From NCBI GenBank assembly GCA_051954235.1, contig JBQCHY010000013.1:22344-86343 (forward strand): a stretch of DNA of 64,000 nucleotides, read 5' to 3'. Position 1 is the stretch's first letter. Each line of letters opens with the position of its first letter. This DNA comes from 62-47 sp051954235 (GTDB lineage Bacteria; Pseudomonadota; Alphaproteobacteria; Rhizobiales; Xanthobacteraceae). Of this stretch, positions 18,033 to 27,106 are shown in pieces. The position numbers and the translations under genes were made by a program. The notes below the pieces were generated by a model that worked only from the letters and a program-made list of their open reading frames with translations, was not told where the DNA came from and did no database searches.

Positions 18033-20144
18033 TCACGCAAATCGCGCAACTTTTTTGATCTCTCGCGATGCATTGACTTGCACGCTCGAGATTCCTTCGC
18101 GTTGAAGGGCATTGTCGCACAGCGCGAGTTGCCCACTGGCGACGATCCGGTCGAGCGGTGCAGGGCGTCCCAACAGATAGCCCTGAACTTCGTTACAACC
18201 CTCGTGCCTGAGCAGTTCGAGTTGTCCTTCCGTCTCGATGCCTTCAGCCAATACCGGAATCGCAAGGCTTTGACCCAAAGCGAGCACCGCCCGAATGATG
18301 GCCTTGGCTTGTAGGCTGGATTCGACTTCGATGATGAAGGAGCGATCGAGCTTGATCTTGTCGAACGGGAACGAACGCAACGTATCCAGCGACGAATATC
18401 CCGTACCGAAATCGTCGAGCGCGACCTTCACGCCGAGAGCCTTGATCTGGCGGAGAATATGCAGCGAGCGTTCCTTGTTCGCGAAGATCGTGGTTTCAGT
18501 CAATTCCAACTCAAGTCGATTAGCGGGCAGGCCACTCATCAACAAGGCTTCCACAATGACCTTGTGCAGATCGACATGCGCAAACTGCACCGGTGAGACA
18601 TTCACCGAGACCTTGTAGGGCGGCTTCCACGAAGCGGCCTCAATGCACGCAGTTCGCAAGACCCATTCACCGAGTTGGATAATCAGTCCGTTTTCCTCGG
18701 CGATCGGAATGAATTCCGCGGGCGGAACAAAGCCGCGCTCCGGATGTTCCCAGCGCAACAAGGCTTCGTAACCGACGATCTCACCGGTCGAAACCGAGGT
18801 CTGCACTTGATAGTGGATGACGAGTTGATCGCGGAGCATCGCCTCGCGCAACTCGTTGGCAAGACTGCGGCGCGCGCGGACCACTTCGTCCATCGACGGT
18901 TCATAGAAGCAGACCGTTTGCGATACGTCCGCCTTGGCCCGGTACATCGCCAAGTCGGCGTTGTTGACTAAGGTGACTTTGTCCGTCGCATTGTCGGGAT
19001 AGACAGCCACGCCGATGCTCGCACCCGGCATGAACTCGTAGCCATCGATCTTGATGACTTGCGACAACACCGTCTCGATACGTGAGAGGAAATCGATCAA
19101 GTCCGCCGGCGTAGACGTTCGATGAAAGGCCGCGAATTCATCACCACCCAGACGCGCGACGAAATCGCCTTCCTTCAGGGTACGCAACATCCGCTCGGCG
19201 AGATTTTTGAGGACCTCGTCGCCGGCTGCGTGACCGCGCAGATCGTTGATCTCCTTGAACCGATCGAGATCAATTCCGACGAGCGCAACTTTGCCGCCGG
19301 TCGCCTTGGCAAACTCAATCTCCTGATCGAGCCGCTCATTGAAGCTCCGCCGGTTCGGCAATCCCGTGAGGCTGTCATGCAGCGCCATCTGCTGCAATTG
19401 CTTATACGATTCAGCGCGAACGCCTTCGTCGATGAGGTAACCGGCGAGGCCGGCACACCCGATCAACACGGCGACGCCGGCAACCGTAAAGCCGAGGGCT
19501 TGCAGCGCGGCCGGGTTGGAATAGCGGCCTTCGATCAGCAGCGGCGCGACACGAAACGCCGTCATGCCTGTCAGGTGTAATGAGAGGATCGCCAGCACCA
19601 GCAACGCAACGGCCAAGCCTTCGGAATATTTCGAGGCTCCGCTACGCATCGCGACATGAAATGAAGCGGCGGAGAATACGATGGCGCAAACAATCGAGGC
19701 CACCACATAATCTTCATCCCACGAAACAATGCCTTGCACACGATAGGCCATCATTCCGGCATAGTGCATGGCGCTGACGGCCAAGCCGACAATGCCGCCG
19801 CCGACCAAAGGTGCCAGACGAAACCAGCCGCTCGCCGCAATGACGAAACCGCACGCTGCACCGACCATGGCAACCAGCAACGATATGGTGGTGAAGGCCG
19901 GGTCGAACTCAAACGGCACGCCGGAATCGAAGCCGATCAAAGCAATGAAGTGGGTCGACCAGATCGCAGATCCCGCAAGAATGGCCGTGAGAAAATGCCA
20001 AACGATTTTCTGGATGTTTTTTCGTGTCATCGCGCGACTGAACAGCCGAATGACGCCCCACGAACTGATGATACACACTGCCAAGGCCGCCAGCAGCAGC
20101 CATGGATTGTGCTGGTAGATCATGCATCCGATGACTGCGGTCAT
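18033..20144 (-). CDS. MHYT-GGDEF-EAL membrane c-di-GMP regulator
   Basis: A protein of 703 residues. Residues 10-240 hold about seven membrane helices with three MHYT-type motifs (STHFIALIGF at 63-72, AMHYAGMMAY at 125-134, SLHLTGMTAF at 188-197), a proposed sensor for oxygen, CO or NO through copper. GGDEF is intact at 333-337 and no RxxD inhibitory site precedes it. EAL is intact at 460-462 with DDFGTGYSSL later, so both synthesis and breakdown of c-di-GMP are possible. The first MHYT motif is degenerate (STHF). It stands alone, downstream of the suf cluster and convergent with it. Confidence 0.93.
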   Translation of the reverse strand: MTAVIGCMIYQHNPWLLLAALAVCIISSWGVIRLFSRAMTRKNIQKIVWHFLTAILAGSAIWSTHFIALIGFDSGVPFEFDPAFTTISLLVAMVGAACGFVIAASGWFRLAPLVGGGIVGLAVSAMHYAGMMAYRVQGIVSWDEDYVVASIVCAIVFSAASFHVAMRSGASKYSEGLAVALLVLAILSLHLTGMTAFRVAPLLIEGRYSNPAALQALGFTVAGVAVLIGCAGLAGYLIDEGVRAESYKQLQQMALHDSLTGLPNRRSFNERLDQEIEFAKATGGKVALVGIDLDRFKEINDLRGHAAGDEVLKNLAERMLRTLKEGDFVARLGGDEFAAFHRTSTPADLIDFLSRIETVLSQVIKIDGYEFMPGASIGVAVYPDNATDKVTLVNNADLAMYRAKADVSQTVCFYEPSMDEVVRARRSLANELREAMLRDQLVIHYQVQTSVSTGEIVGYEALLRWEHPERGFVPPAEFIPIAEENGLIIQLGEWVLRTACIEAASWKPPYKVSVNVSPVQFAHVDLHKVIVEALLMSGLPANRLELELTETTIFANKERSLHILRQIKALGVKVALDDFGTGYSSLDTLRSFPFDKIKLDRSFIIEVESSLQAKAIIRAVLALGQSLAIPVLAEGIETEGQLELLRHEGCNEVQGYLLGRPAPLDRIVASGQLALCDNALQREGISSVQVNASREIKKVARFA

Positions 20145-20518
20145 GATCGAACCGCTCCTGCATGATTGGACTTGCGAATACTTCGCCCGTCGCCAGTGTC
20201 GAACGTCATGGAAATTCGAACCCTCGCAATCGACCTCTTCTGAGGCGCGTCGGCAAGGCTATCCGGAGAGACTAAATCTTTTGGTTGTTGCGGCGAGGGC
20301 AGTGCAACTAAATTCAGCGTTGGTTATCGCCGCGTGAAAAACGCCGTTCAATATGGCGCAAACGCCCATCTTTGTCCGAAAATCACTAGAAGATCAGGCT
20401 ATTCGCACCCATTGCTGTAAGTACTTTGCCCAATGTCGCAGCCGATGAGTTAGATGCGTTTGATAATTGCGATGCGCCTGTTCGCTCGATGCCGCTCATC
20501 GTGGACGGACAGATGCCA
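20145..20518. other. Intergenic region upstream of the MHYT-GGDEF-EAL gene
   Basis: 374 bases holding the promoter region of the c-di-GMP gene and the 3' side of the CoA-transferase gene. A short inverted repeat GCGT...ACGC lies around 20331-20343. Small frames crossing it show no family resemblance. No other structure seen. Confidence 0.5.
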
Positions 20519-21715
20519 CTACGCGTCGATGACCGCTCCGACTCTGCAGAGTGCATCGATGGCGGCCTCGGTGTAGCCGTTGTTGCGCAACACTTCGCGG
20601 CTGTGCTGGCCGAGATCGGGCGAGGGCGACTGCGCATCTTCCGCGAGGCCCACCACACCCGGCGTGCGCGCGGCGTAAACCGGACCGACGCCTGGCGTCT
20701 CGATCTTCACAGCACCATGGATCGCCATTACATGCGGATCGGCGATCCACTCGCCGGGATCGAGGATGCGTTCGGCGATGATATCGGCGGCATGTAAGGC
20801 CGCGAGCCATTCGCTCGTGGTTTTCGTCAGCAGCGCCGCGCGGACTTCTGCGATCAGGACATCGGCCGCATCCGATCGCTTGGCGAAGTTGGCAAACCTT
20901 GGATCGGTCGCGAGATCGTCGCGCCCGAGCACCGCACACAGCCTCTGATACTGCGGCTCGTTCACCAGCGTCACCATCAGCCAGCCGTCCTTGGAGCGGT
21001 ACGTTCCCGCCGGCACGTTAAGCGCGCGCGGCGCACCGCCTTCGAGCATGAACTCCGCGAACTTGTGGCCTAGCAGAGCAGCCGTGGTTTGCGTCAAGCT
21101 GACGTCGATCCAGCGTCCGGTCCCAACGCTCGCGCGGGCAAACAGCGCGGCGCCGATCGCCTGGAATGCATAAGCGCCGGTTGCGACGTCGGAAATCGGC
21201 GTGCCGACCCGGTGCGGAATGCCATCGTCGCCGCGATTAATTGAAACAAGGCCGGCAAAGGCCTGCGCGACGGAGTCGGAGCAGGGCCGAACGGAAGAGG
21301 GACCCACCTGCCCGAATCCGCTGACCGACAGATAGATCAACCGCGGATTGGTCCGGCTCAACTCCTCGTAACCGAGCCCAAGGCGAGCCGCCACGCCGGG
21401 CCGAAAGCCCTCGATGAAGATATCGCTGTCCGCTGCCAGACGTTGGGCCACGGCGCGCGCGTCCGCTGATTTGAGGTCGAGACACAGGCTACGCTTGCCG
21501 CGATTGAACACCGACGAGATGGCGGTATGGCAGCCATAGGTGGTGCCGAGCCGCCGCGACCAGTCGCCCTCGGGCGGCTCGACCTTGATGACGTCGGCGC
21601 CGTGAGCGGCCAGCAGCGCGCCGCAATACGGCGAGGCGATGCCTTGGCCGAAGTCGAGCACCCGAATACCGCGATACGGCGCCTCGTGGGTCGGTCCCAT
21701 TCCGTCGTGGGGCAT
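20519..21715 (-). CDS. Class III (CaiB/BaiF) CoA-transferase
   Basis: Moves CoA between acyl-CoA and a free acid, 398 residues. The N-terminal Rossmann half has VLDFGQGIASPYCGALLAAHGADVIKVE. Asp176 in TPISDVATG aligns with the catalytic Asp of formyl-CoA transferase. Start ATG 21715 follows GGAGAA by 7 bases on the minus strand; upstream in-frame codons to 21835 lack such a site. It is divergent from the TRAP transporter genes across a 519-base gap with an AT-rich palindrome, so the units may be co-regulated for uptake and activation of one organic acid. The substrate cannot be told. Confidence 0.9.
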   Translation of the reverse strand: MPHDGMGPTHEAPYRGIRVLDFGQGIASPYCGALLAAHGADVIKVEPPEGDWSRRLGTTYGCHTAISSVFNRGKRSLCLDLKSADARAVAQRLAADSDIFIEGFRPGVAARLGLGYEELSRTNPRLIYLSVSGFGQVGPSSVRPCSDSVAQAFAGLVSINRGDDGIPHRVGTPISDVATGAYAFQAIGAALFARASVGTGRWIDVSLTQTTAALLGHKFAEFMLEGGAPRALNVPAGTYRSKDGWLMVTLVNEPQYQRLCAVLGRDDLATDPRFANFAKRSDAADVLIAEVRAALLTKTTSEWLAALHAADIIAERILDPGEWIADPHVMAIHGAVKIETPGVGPVYAARTPGVVGLAEDAQSPSPDLGQHSREVLRNNGYTEAAIDALCRVGAVIDA

Positions 21716-22234
21716 TATTGTTCTCCGATATCCAGTCGCGCCTCGTAGGCGGGGTCGCGGTTCGAAATTCGCGGATTCGATTTCCATCATCGTCCATGCG
21801 ATCTGGCAACGCCAACGACGCATGGCGCACGTCAATCTGTGGAGTGAAAGTCGGGAGCGGGCGTTGATCGATCGAGGTTGCGAGACTTGGCATCAAGGGC
21901 GCGACCTAAGTTGAAGACGGCTGTGTCGCCAGCGCTCCATCCGAAGCGCTTATCCATAATTCGCATAAGGTATATTATGGAATATAAAAGACAACGAAGT
22001 TTCAGGGTGTTAGATCGAATTGTTCGTAACGCCGCGCCATCGATGGCTTCCGGCAGTCGCGCATTCCGCCCGATCCCGCAGCGCTCTGACGCCGCCGCCG
22101 TTGCATCGCGGCCTAAAAACGCTTGACCGGACCACCGCGGGATGGTGACGAATAAACCCACTGTCCGGGTGACCGGCGCTCAACGTTGTTTCGCAACAAT
22201 TGGCATTGCAAGAAAAAGATCAGGGAGACGATCG
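21716..22234. other. Divergent regulatory region, CoA-transferase / TRAP genes
   Basis: 519 bases without a credible gene. A conspicuously AT-rich island (about 21950-22010) contains the inverted repeat at 21954-21980. It probably holds promoters for both sides. No regulator gene is adjacent. Confidence 0.55.
21954..21980. promoter_or_regulatory. Candidate operator: 7-bp inverted repeat, AT-rich
   Basis: CCATAAT (21954-21960) and ATTATGG (21974-21980) are perfectly inverted around 13 bases. A second inner pair, CATAA/TTATG (21964-21968 and 21975-21979), overlaps it. Placement between divergent operons and an AT content far above the neighbourhood suggest a regulator-binding site or promoter core. 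Confidence 0.4.
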
Positions 22235-23254
22235 ATGCGTTTTTCACGTCGGACTTTGTTGAAGGCTTCCGCCGCGGCCGGTGTCATGGGCAGCCTTGGA
22301 GCGCCGTTGGTCGCGCGGGCTCAACAAGCCGAGTTCATCTACAAGTACGCGAACAACCTCCCGGACTCCCATCCGCTGAATGTCCGCGCCAAGGAGATGT
22401 CCGCGGCGATCAAGACCGAAACCAACGGCCGCTTCGACCTGCAAATCTTTCCGAACAACCAGCTCGGTTCCGACACCGATATGCTCAGCCAGATCCGTTC
22501 CGGCGGCGTCGAGTTCTTCACGTTGTCGGGCCTGATCCTGTCTACGTTGGTGCCGGCGGCCTCGATCAACGGCATCGGCTTCGCGTTCCCGGATTACGCC
22601 ACGGTCTGGAAGGCCATGGACGGCGATCTCGGCGCCTACGTGCGCGGCCAGATCAACAAAGCCAACCTGATCGTGATGGATAAGATCTGGGACAACGGCT
22701 TCCGCCAGACCACGTCGTCCACCAAGCCGATCAATGGCCCGGATGACTTCAAGGGCTTCAAGATCCGCGTGCCGGTGTCGCCGCTGTGGACCTCGATGTT
22801 CAAGGCCTTCGACGCGTCGCCGGCCTCGATCAATTTCAGCGAAGTCTACTCGGCGCTACAAACCAAGATCGTCGAAGGGCAGGAGAACCCCCTCGCCCTG
22901 ATCTCGACCGCGAAGCTCTATGAAGTTCAGAAGTATTGCTCGCTCACCAATCACATGTGGGACGGCTTCTGGTTCCTGGCCAACCGCCGGGCCTGGGAAA
23001 AGCTGCCGGCCGACGTGCGCGACATCGTCGCGAAGAACATCAACGCCGCGGCGGTCAAGGAGCGTGCCGATACCGAGAAACTCAATGCCACGGTGATGGA
23101 GGAGTTGAAGGGCAAGGGTCTCGTTTTCAATCAGCCCGAGGTGACGCCGTTCCGCCAGAAGCTGCGTGACGCCAAGTTCTACGCCGAGTGGAAGGGCAAG
23201 TACGGCGACCAGGCGTGGGAGTTGCTGGAGAAGTCAGTCGGCAAGCTCGCCTAA
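22235..23254 (+). CDS. TRAP transporter substrate-binding protein (DctP family)
   Basis: Periplasmic solute receptor of 339 residues. It begins with a Tat signal: twin arginines at residues 5-6 (SRRTLLKAS), a hydrophobic run and an Ala-x-Ala cleavage site near residue 29. The mature part has the DctP fold, with conserved stretches IKTETNGRFDLQIFPNNQLG and FKGFKIRVP and an Arg that normally binds the ligand carboxylate. ATG 22235 follows AGGGAGA, a good ribosome-binding site. The frame is open 31 codons further upstream but would bury the signal peptide. The membrane component follows after 26 bases. Confidence 0.93.
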   Translation: MRFSRRTLLKASAAAGVMGSLGAPLVARAQQAEFIYKYANNLPDSHPLNVRAKEMSAAIKTETNGRFDLQIFPNNQLGSDTDMLSQIRSGGVEFFTLSGLILSTLVPAASINGIGFAFPDYATVWKAMDGDLGAYVRGQINKANLIVMDKIWDNGFRQTTSSTKPINGPDDFKGFKIRVPVSPLWTSMFKAFDASPASINFSEVYSALQTKIVEGQENPLALISTAKLYEVQKYCSLTNHMWDGFWFLANRRAWEKLPADVRDIVAKNINAAAVKERADTEKLNATVMEELKGKGLVFNQPEVTPFRQKLRDAKFYAEWKGKYGDQAWELLEKSVGKLA

Positions 23255-23280
23255 GCTGCCGCGCGTAACGGATCGCGACG

Positions 23281-25164
23281 GTGCACACTGAAGGATCGGA
23301 ACTGCCGGTCGGCGCGGGGGCTCTAACACCTCCGCGCCGCTCGGCGTTGGGCACGCTCGACCGCTGGCTTGGGTTGCTGGTGGAAATCCCGACGGCGTTG
23401 CTGGTGGTGGTCGAGATCATCATTCTGTTTGCCGGCGTGGTGTCGCGTTACGTCTTTCACAGCCCGCTGATCTGGTCGGACGAACTGGCCTCGATCCTGT
23501 TTCTCTGGCTCGCTATGCTGGGTGCCGTCGTCGCGCTCCGCCGCTCCGAGCATATGCGGATGACGGCGCTGGTCGCCGGCTCACAGCCGGCAATACGAGC
23601 CTATCTCGAGACCGTAGCGATCTGTTCGGCGCTGGCATTCCTGACGCTGATCGCCCTGCCATCGTGGGAATATGCCTACGAGGAAAGCTTCATCACCACG
23701 CCGGCGCTGGAGATATCCAATAGCTGGCGCGCCGCCGCGCTTCCGGTCGGCATCGGCTTGATGGCGGTGTTCGCCCTGCTCCAACTGGCGCGCATCCGCA
23801 ACGTCCGGATGCTGTTCGCGGCCGTGGCTACTGTGGCCATCGCAATCGCCGCGTTGTGGTTGCTCCAGCCGTGGCTGCGGCAACTCGGCAACCTGAACCT
23901 GATCATCTTTTTCGTGCTGGTGGCCGGCTCCTGCGTGCTGGCGGGCGTGCCGATTGCATTCGCATTTGGCCTGTCTGTGCTGGGCTATCTGGCGCTGACG
24001 ACGCATACGCCGCTGATGGTGCTGGTCGGCCGGATGGACGAGGGCATGAGCCATCTCATCCTGCTCGCGGTGCCGCTGTTCGTCTTCCTTGGACTGCTGA
24101 TCGAGATGACCGGCATGGCGCGCGCTATGGTCGGCTTTCTCGCCAACCTGCTCGGCCATGTCCGTGGCGGCCTGCATTACGTGCTGATCGGCGCGATGTA
24201 TCTCGTGTCCGGCATTTCCGGCTCGAAGGCTGCCGACATGGCGGCCGTGGCGCCGGTGCTGTTTCCTGAAATGAAGGCGCGCGGCGCAAAGCCGGGCGAT
24301 CTCGTCGCCCTGCTCTCGGCCACCGGCGCGCAGACAGAAACCATTCCGCCGAGCCTAGTGCTGATCACCATCGGCTCCGTCACCGGCGTATCGATCGCCG
24401 CGCTGTTCACCGGGGGCATGTTGCCGGGCGCAGTGCTGGCGGTGACGCTATCGGCGCTGGTGTGGTGGCGCTATCGCCACGAAGACCTCGGACACGTCCA
24501 GAAGGTCGGCCTGCCGGAAATCCTCCGCAGTTTCATCGTCGCCCTGCCCGCATTGGCCCTGCCGTTCGTGATCCGCGCCGCCGTGGTCGAAGGCGTCGCC
24601 ACCGCGACCGAAGTGTCGACCATCGGCATCGTCTATGCCCTGGTGATCGGCCTCGTTATCTACCGGCAATTCGATTGGCGGCGCCTGCGCCCGATGCTGA
24701 TCGAAACGGCAAGCCTGTCGGGCGCGATCCTGTTCATCATCGGCACCGCGACCGGCATGGCGTGGGGCCTGACTCAATCCGGTTTCTCGCGGTCGCTGGC
24801 GGCGGCGATGACCGGCCTGCCCGGCGGCTCGGCCACCTTCATCGCGGTGTCGATCATTGCCTTCATGGTGCTCGGCAGCGTGCTGGAAGGCATTCCGGCG
24901 ATCGTGCTGTTCGGCCCGCTGCTGTTTCCGATCGCTCAGGCGGTCGGTGTGCACGAGGTCCATTATGCGATGATCGTGATCCTCGCGATGGGAATCGGAT
25001 TGTTCGCGCCGCCATTCGGCGTAGGCTATTATGCGGCTTGTGCGGTCGGGCGCGTCGATCCTGCCGAGGGCGTGAAACCGATCCTTGGCTACATGCTGGC
25101 GCTGCTGATCGGACTGATCATGGTTGCGGCTGTTCCGTGGATATCGATCGGGTTTATAAAATGA
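23281..25164 (+). CDS. TRAP transporter fused small and large permease (DctQM)
   Basis: A protein of 627 residues. The first 190 residues hold four helices of the small DctQ subunit with RYVFHSPLIWSDELA. The rest is the large DctM subunit with about twelve helices and the typical SGSKAADMAAVAPVLFPEM and ATGAQTETIPPS stretches. The fusion of both halves is a known TRAP variant. It uses a sodium or proton gradient with the DctP receptor to import an organic acid. The start is GTG 23281; no ATG lies near the family N-terminus. Confidence 0.92.
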   Translation: MHTEGSELPVGAGALTPPRRSALGTLDRWLGLLVEIPTALLVVVEIIILFAGVVSRYVFHSPLIWSDELASILFLWLAMLGAVVALRRSEHMRMTALVAGSQPAIRAYLETVAICSALAFLTLIALPSWEYAYEESFITTPALEISNSWRAAALPVGIGLMAVFALLQLARIRNVRMLFAAVATVAIAIAALWLLQPWLRQLGNLNLIIFFVLVAGSCVLAGVPIAFAFGLSVLGYLALTTHTPLMVLVGRMDEGMSHLILLAVPLFVFLGLLIEMTGMARAMVGFLANLLGHVRGGLHYVLIGAMYLVSGISGSKAADMAAVAPVLFPEMKARGAKPGDLVALLSATGAQTETIPPSLVLITIGSVTGVSIAALFTGGMLPGAVLAVTLSALVWWRYRHEDLGHVQKVGLPEILRSFIVALPALALPFVIRAAVVEGVATATEVSTIGIVYALVIGLVIYRQFDWRRLRPMLIETASLSGAILFIIGTATGMAWGLTQSGFSRSLAAAMTGLPGGSATFIAVSIIAFMVLGSVLEGIPAIVLFGPLLFPIAQAVGVHEVHYAMIVILAMGIGLFAPPFGVGYYAACAVGRVDPAEGVKPILGYMLALLIGLIMVAAVPWISIGFIK

Positions 25165-25171
25165 GCAATTC

Positions 25172-25259
25172 CAAAATCTTGTGACAGTAACTTCAATCGC
25201 TTTATTAGAGGGACTGCACCCTCTGATGAATTAGATTGAATAAATTCCATAAGATTTTG
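25172..25259 (+). promoter_or_regulatory. AT-rich leader with nested inverted repeats before the acyl-CoA synthetase
   Basis: CAAAATCTT (25172-25180) is perfectly inverted at 25251-25259. Inside, AGAGGG/CCCTCT (25207-25224) forms a 6-bp hairpin. The gap is far more AT-rich than its surroundings. It may be a terminator for the TRAP genes, a leader for the ligase gene, or both. No U-run follows the inner hairpin. Confidence 0.35.
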
Positions 25260-25267
25260 ATTAAGCG

Positions 25268-26929
25268 GTGGCTTTCATGAAAGACAATAGCAATCCGTAT
25301 AATGTCGGCCTCGACAAGAACGCCGCTAATTTCGTGCCATTGTCGCCCCTCAGCTTCCTGTTCAGAACCGCCGCGGTCTATCCGAACCACCTCAGCACCG
25401 TTTACGAGGATCGCTCCTTTACCTGGTCGCAGATGCTCGAACGTTGCCGGCGCGTTGCCTCGTTCCTGAGCGCGCGCGGCATCGGACGCGGCGACACGGT
25501 TGCTGCGATGCTGCCGAACATCCCGGCGATGAACGAGGCGCATTTCGCCGTGCCGATGACCGGCGGCGTGCTCAACGCGCTCAACATCCGGCTCGATGCG
25601 TCCGCAATCGCATTCCAGCTCGACCACGGCGGCGCCAAGATCATCTTTGTCGATCCGGAGTTTGCCGACGTCATCACTGAGGCCCTCACCCTGATGAAGG
25701 GGCCGAAGCCGTTCGTTATCGATGTCGATGATGCCGCTTTCGAAGGTGGTCGTCGCATCGGCGAGATCGAGTACGAGGCCGTGGTTGTCGCGGGCGATCC
25801 GAACTTCGTCCCGGTGACGCCGCAGGACGAATGGGAGGCCATCGCGCTTGGCTACACGTCCGGCACTACTGGCAACCCGAAGGGCGTGGTGACGCATCAT
25901 CGCGGCGCGTACCTCAATGCCGTCAGCAATATCCTTGCCGGCAATCTGGGACAGCACCCGTCCTATCTCTGGACCCTGCCGATGTTCCATTGCAACGGCT
26001 GGTGCTTCCCGTGGACCGTCGCGGCGGCGGCCGGCGTCAATGTCTGCCTGCGCAAGGTCGATCCGGCAAAGATCTTCGAAGTGATTCCGAAGCACGGCGT
26101 CACCCACATGTGTGGCGCGCCGATCGTCTACAACACGCTGATCAACGCGCCCGGCGCGCCCAAGCCGAAACCGGGCGACCGCCCGGTCATCGGTCTCATC
26201 GCGGGCGCGGCGCCGCCGGTCGCGGTGCTGGCGGGAGCCGAGAACATCGGCATCAAACTGGTCCACGTCTACGGCCTGACCGAGGTTTATGGCCCGGCAT
26301 CGGTCTGTGCCGAACAGCCCGGCTGGGACGACCTGCCGGCCGATCAGCGCGCGCAGCTCAAGCGCCGCCAGGGCGTCGCCTACCCGCTTCAGGAAGCGGT
26401 CACGGTGCTCGACCCTGAAACCATGCGCGAAGTGCCACGCGACGGCGAAACCATCGGCGAGGTGATGTTCCGCGGCAATGTTGTCATGAAGGGCTATCTG
26501 AAGAACGAAGCCGCGACCAAGGAGGCCTTCGAGGGCGGCTGGTTTCACACCGGCGACCTCGGCGTGCTCGATCACGATGGCTACGTCATCATCAAGGATC
26601 GCTCCAAGGACATCATCATCTCGGGTGGCGAGAACGTGTCGTCGGTCGAAGTCGAGGACGTGCTCTACAAGCACCCGGCGGTGTTGTTCGCCGCCGTCGT
26701 CGCCAAGCCCGATCCAAAGTGGGGCGAAGTGCCCTGCGCCTTCGTCGAACTGAAAGACGGTGCCACCGCGACCGAAGCGGACATCATCGCCTTCTGCCGC
26801 GAGCAGATGCCGGGCTTCAAGACGCCGAAGGCGGTCGTGTTCGGCGTCATCCCGAAAACATCGACCGGCAAGATCCAGAAATTCATGCTGCGCAATCAGG
26901 TGAATTCGGCAAAGGCGATTTCGGCGTGA
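25268..26929 (+). CDS. Acyl-CoA synthetase (AMP-forming)
   Basis: ATP-dependent acid:CoA ligase of the ANL superfamily, 553 residues. The phosphate loop YTSGTTGNPKG is near residue 200, the adenylate motif VYGLTEVYGP near 335, FHTGDLG near 425, and the C-terminal Lys motif KTSTGKIQK near 540, all intact. It resembles ligases for medium-chain or short fatty acids. Start is GTG 25268 or ATG 25277. It follows the TRAP permease by about 100 bases and may activate the imported acid, which is inference from position only. Confidence 0.92.
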   Translation: MAFMKDNSNPYNVGLDKNAANFVPLSPLSFLFRTAAVYPNHLSTVYEDRSFTWSQMLERCRRVASFLSARGIGRGDTVAAMLPNIPAMNEAHFAVPMTGGVLNALNIRLDASAIAFQLDHGGAKIIFVDPEFADVITEALTLMKGPKPFVIDVDDAAFEGGRRIGEIEYEAVVVAGDPNFVPVTPQDEWEAIALGYTSGTTGNPKGVVTHHRGAYLNAVSNILAGNLGQHPSYLWTLPMFHCNGWCFPWTVAAAAGVNVCLRKVDPAKIFEVIPKHGVTHMCGAPIVYNTLINAPGAPKPKPGDRPVIGLIAGAAPPVAVLAGAENIGIKLVHVYGLTEVYGPASVCAEQPGWDDLPADQRAQLKRRQGVAYPLQEAVTVLDPETMREVPRDGETIGEVMFRGNVVMKGYLKNEAATKEAFEGGWFHTGDLGVLDHDGYVIIKDRSKDIIISGGENVSSVEVEDVLYKHPAVLFAAVVAKPDPKWGEVPCAFVELKDGATATEADIIAFCREQMPGFKTPKAVVFGVIPKTSTGKIQKFMLRNQVNSAKAISA

Positions 26930-26990
26930 AGGGCTGAATTGGAAAATCGTCCGGCTCTTCAACTCTCTCCAAAGGATGACCACCCCTCCA

Positions 26991-27085
26991 CCGTCATGCC
27001 CGGCCTTGTGCCGGGCATCCACGTCCTTCCAGACGTGCTGATCGTTTCAAGACGTGGATGGCCGGGACGAGCCCGGCCATGACGG
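26991..27085. repeat. Palindromic intergenic repeat, family B, copy 1
   Basis: 95 bp bounded by CCGTCATG...CATGACGG. It contains GCATCCACGTC and GACGTGGATGGCCGGGA, shared with the copy at 61205-61294. It lies between the convergent ligase and MBL-hydrolase genes. Confidence 0.75.
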
Positions 27086-27106
27086 ATAGAGCCGAAGGAT
27101 TTAGGC

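Noticed and set aside
20386..20658. 90-codon minus frame with an antitoxin-like end (TLGKVLTAMGA)
   Set aside because: It overlaps the 3' end of the CoA-transferase gene in another frame, and the rest of the frame has no resemblance to antitoxins. The likeness is probably chance.
25205..27022. 605-codon minus-strand open frame
   Set aside because: It is antisense to the acyl-CoA synthetase gene, which has all ANL motifs. The composition is rich in Arg, Asp, His and Val, as typical for shadow frames.
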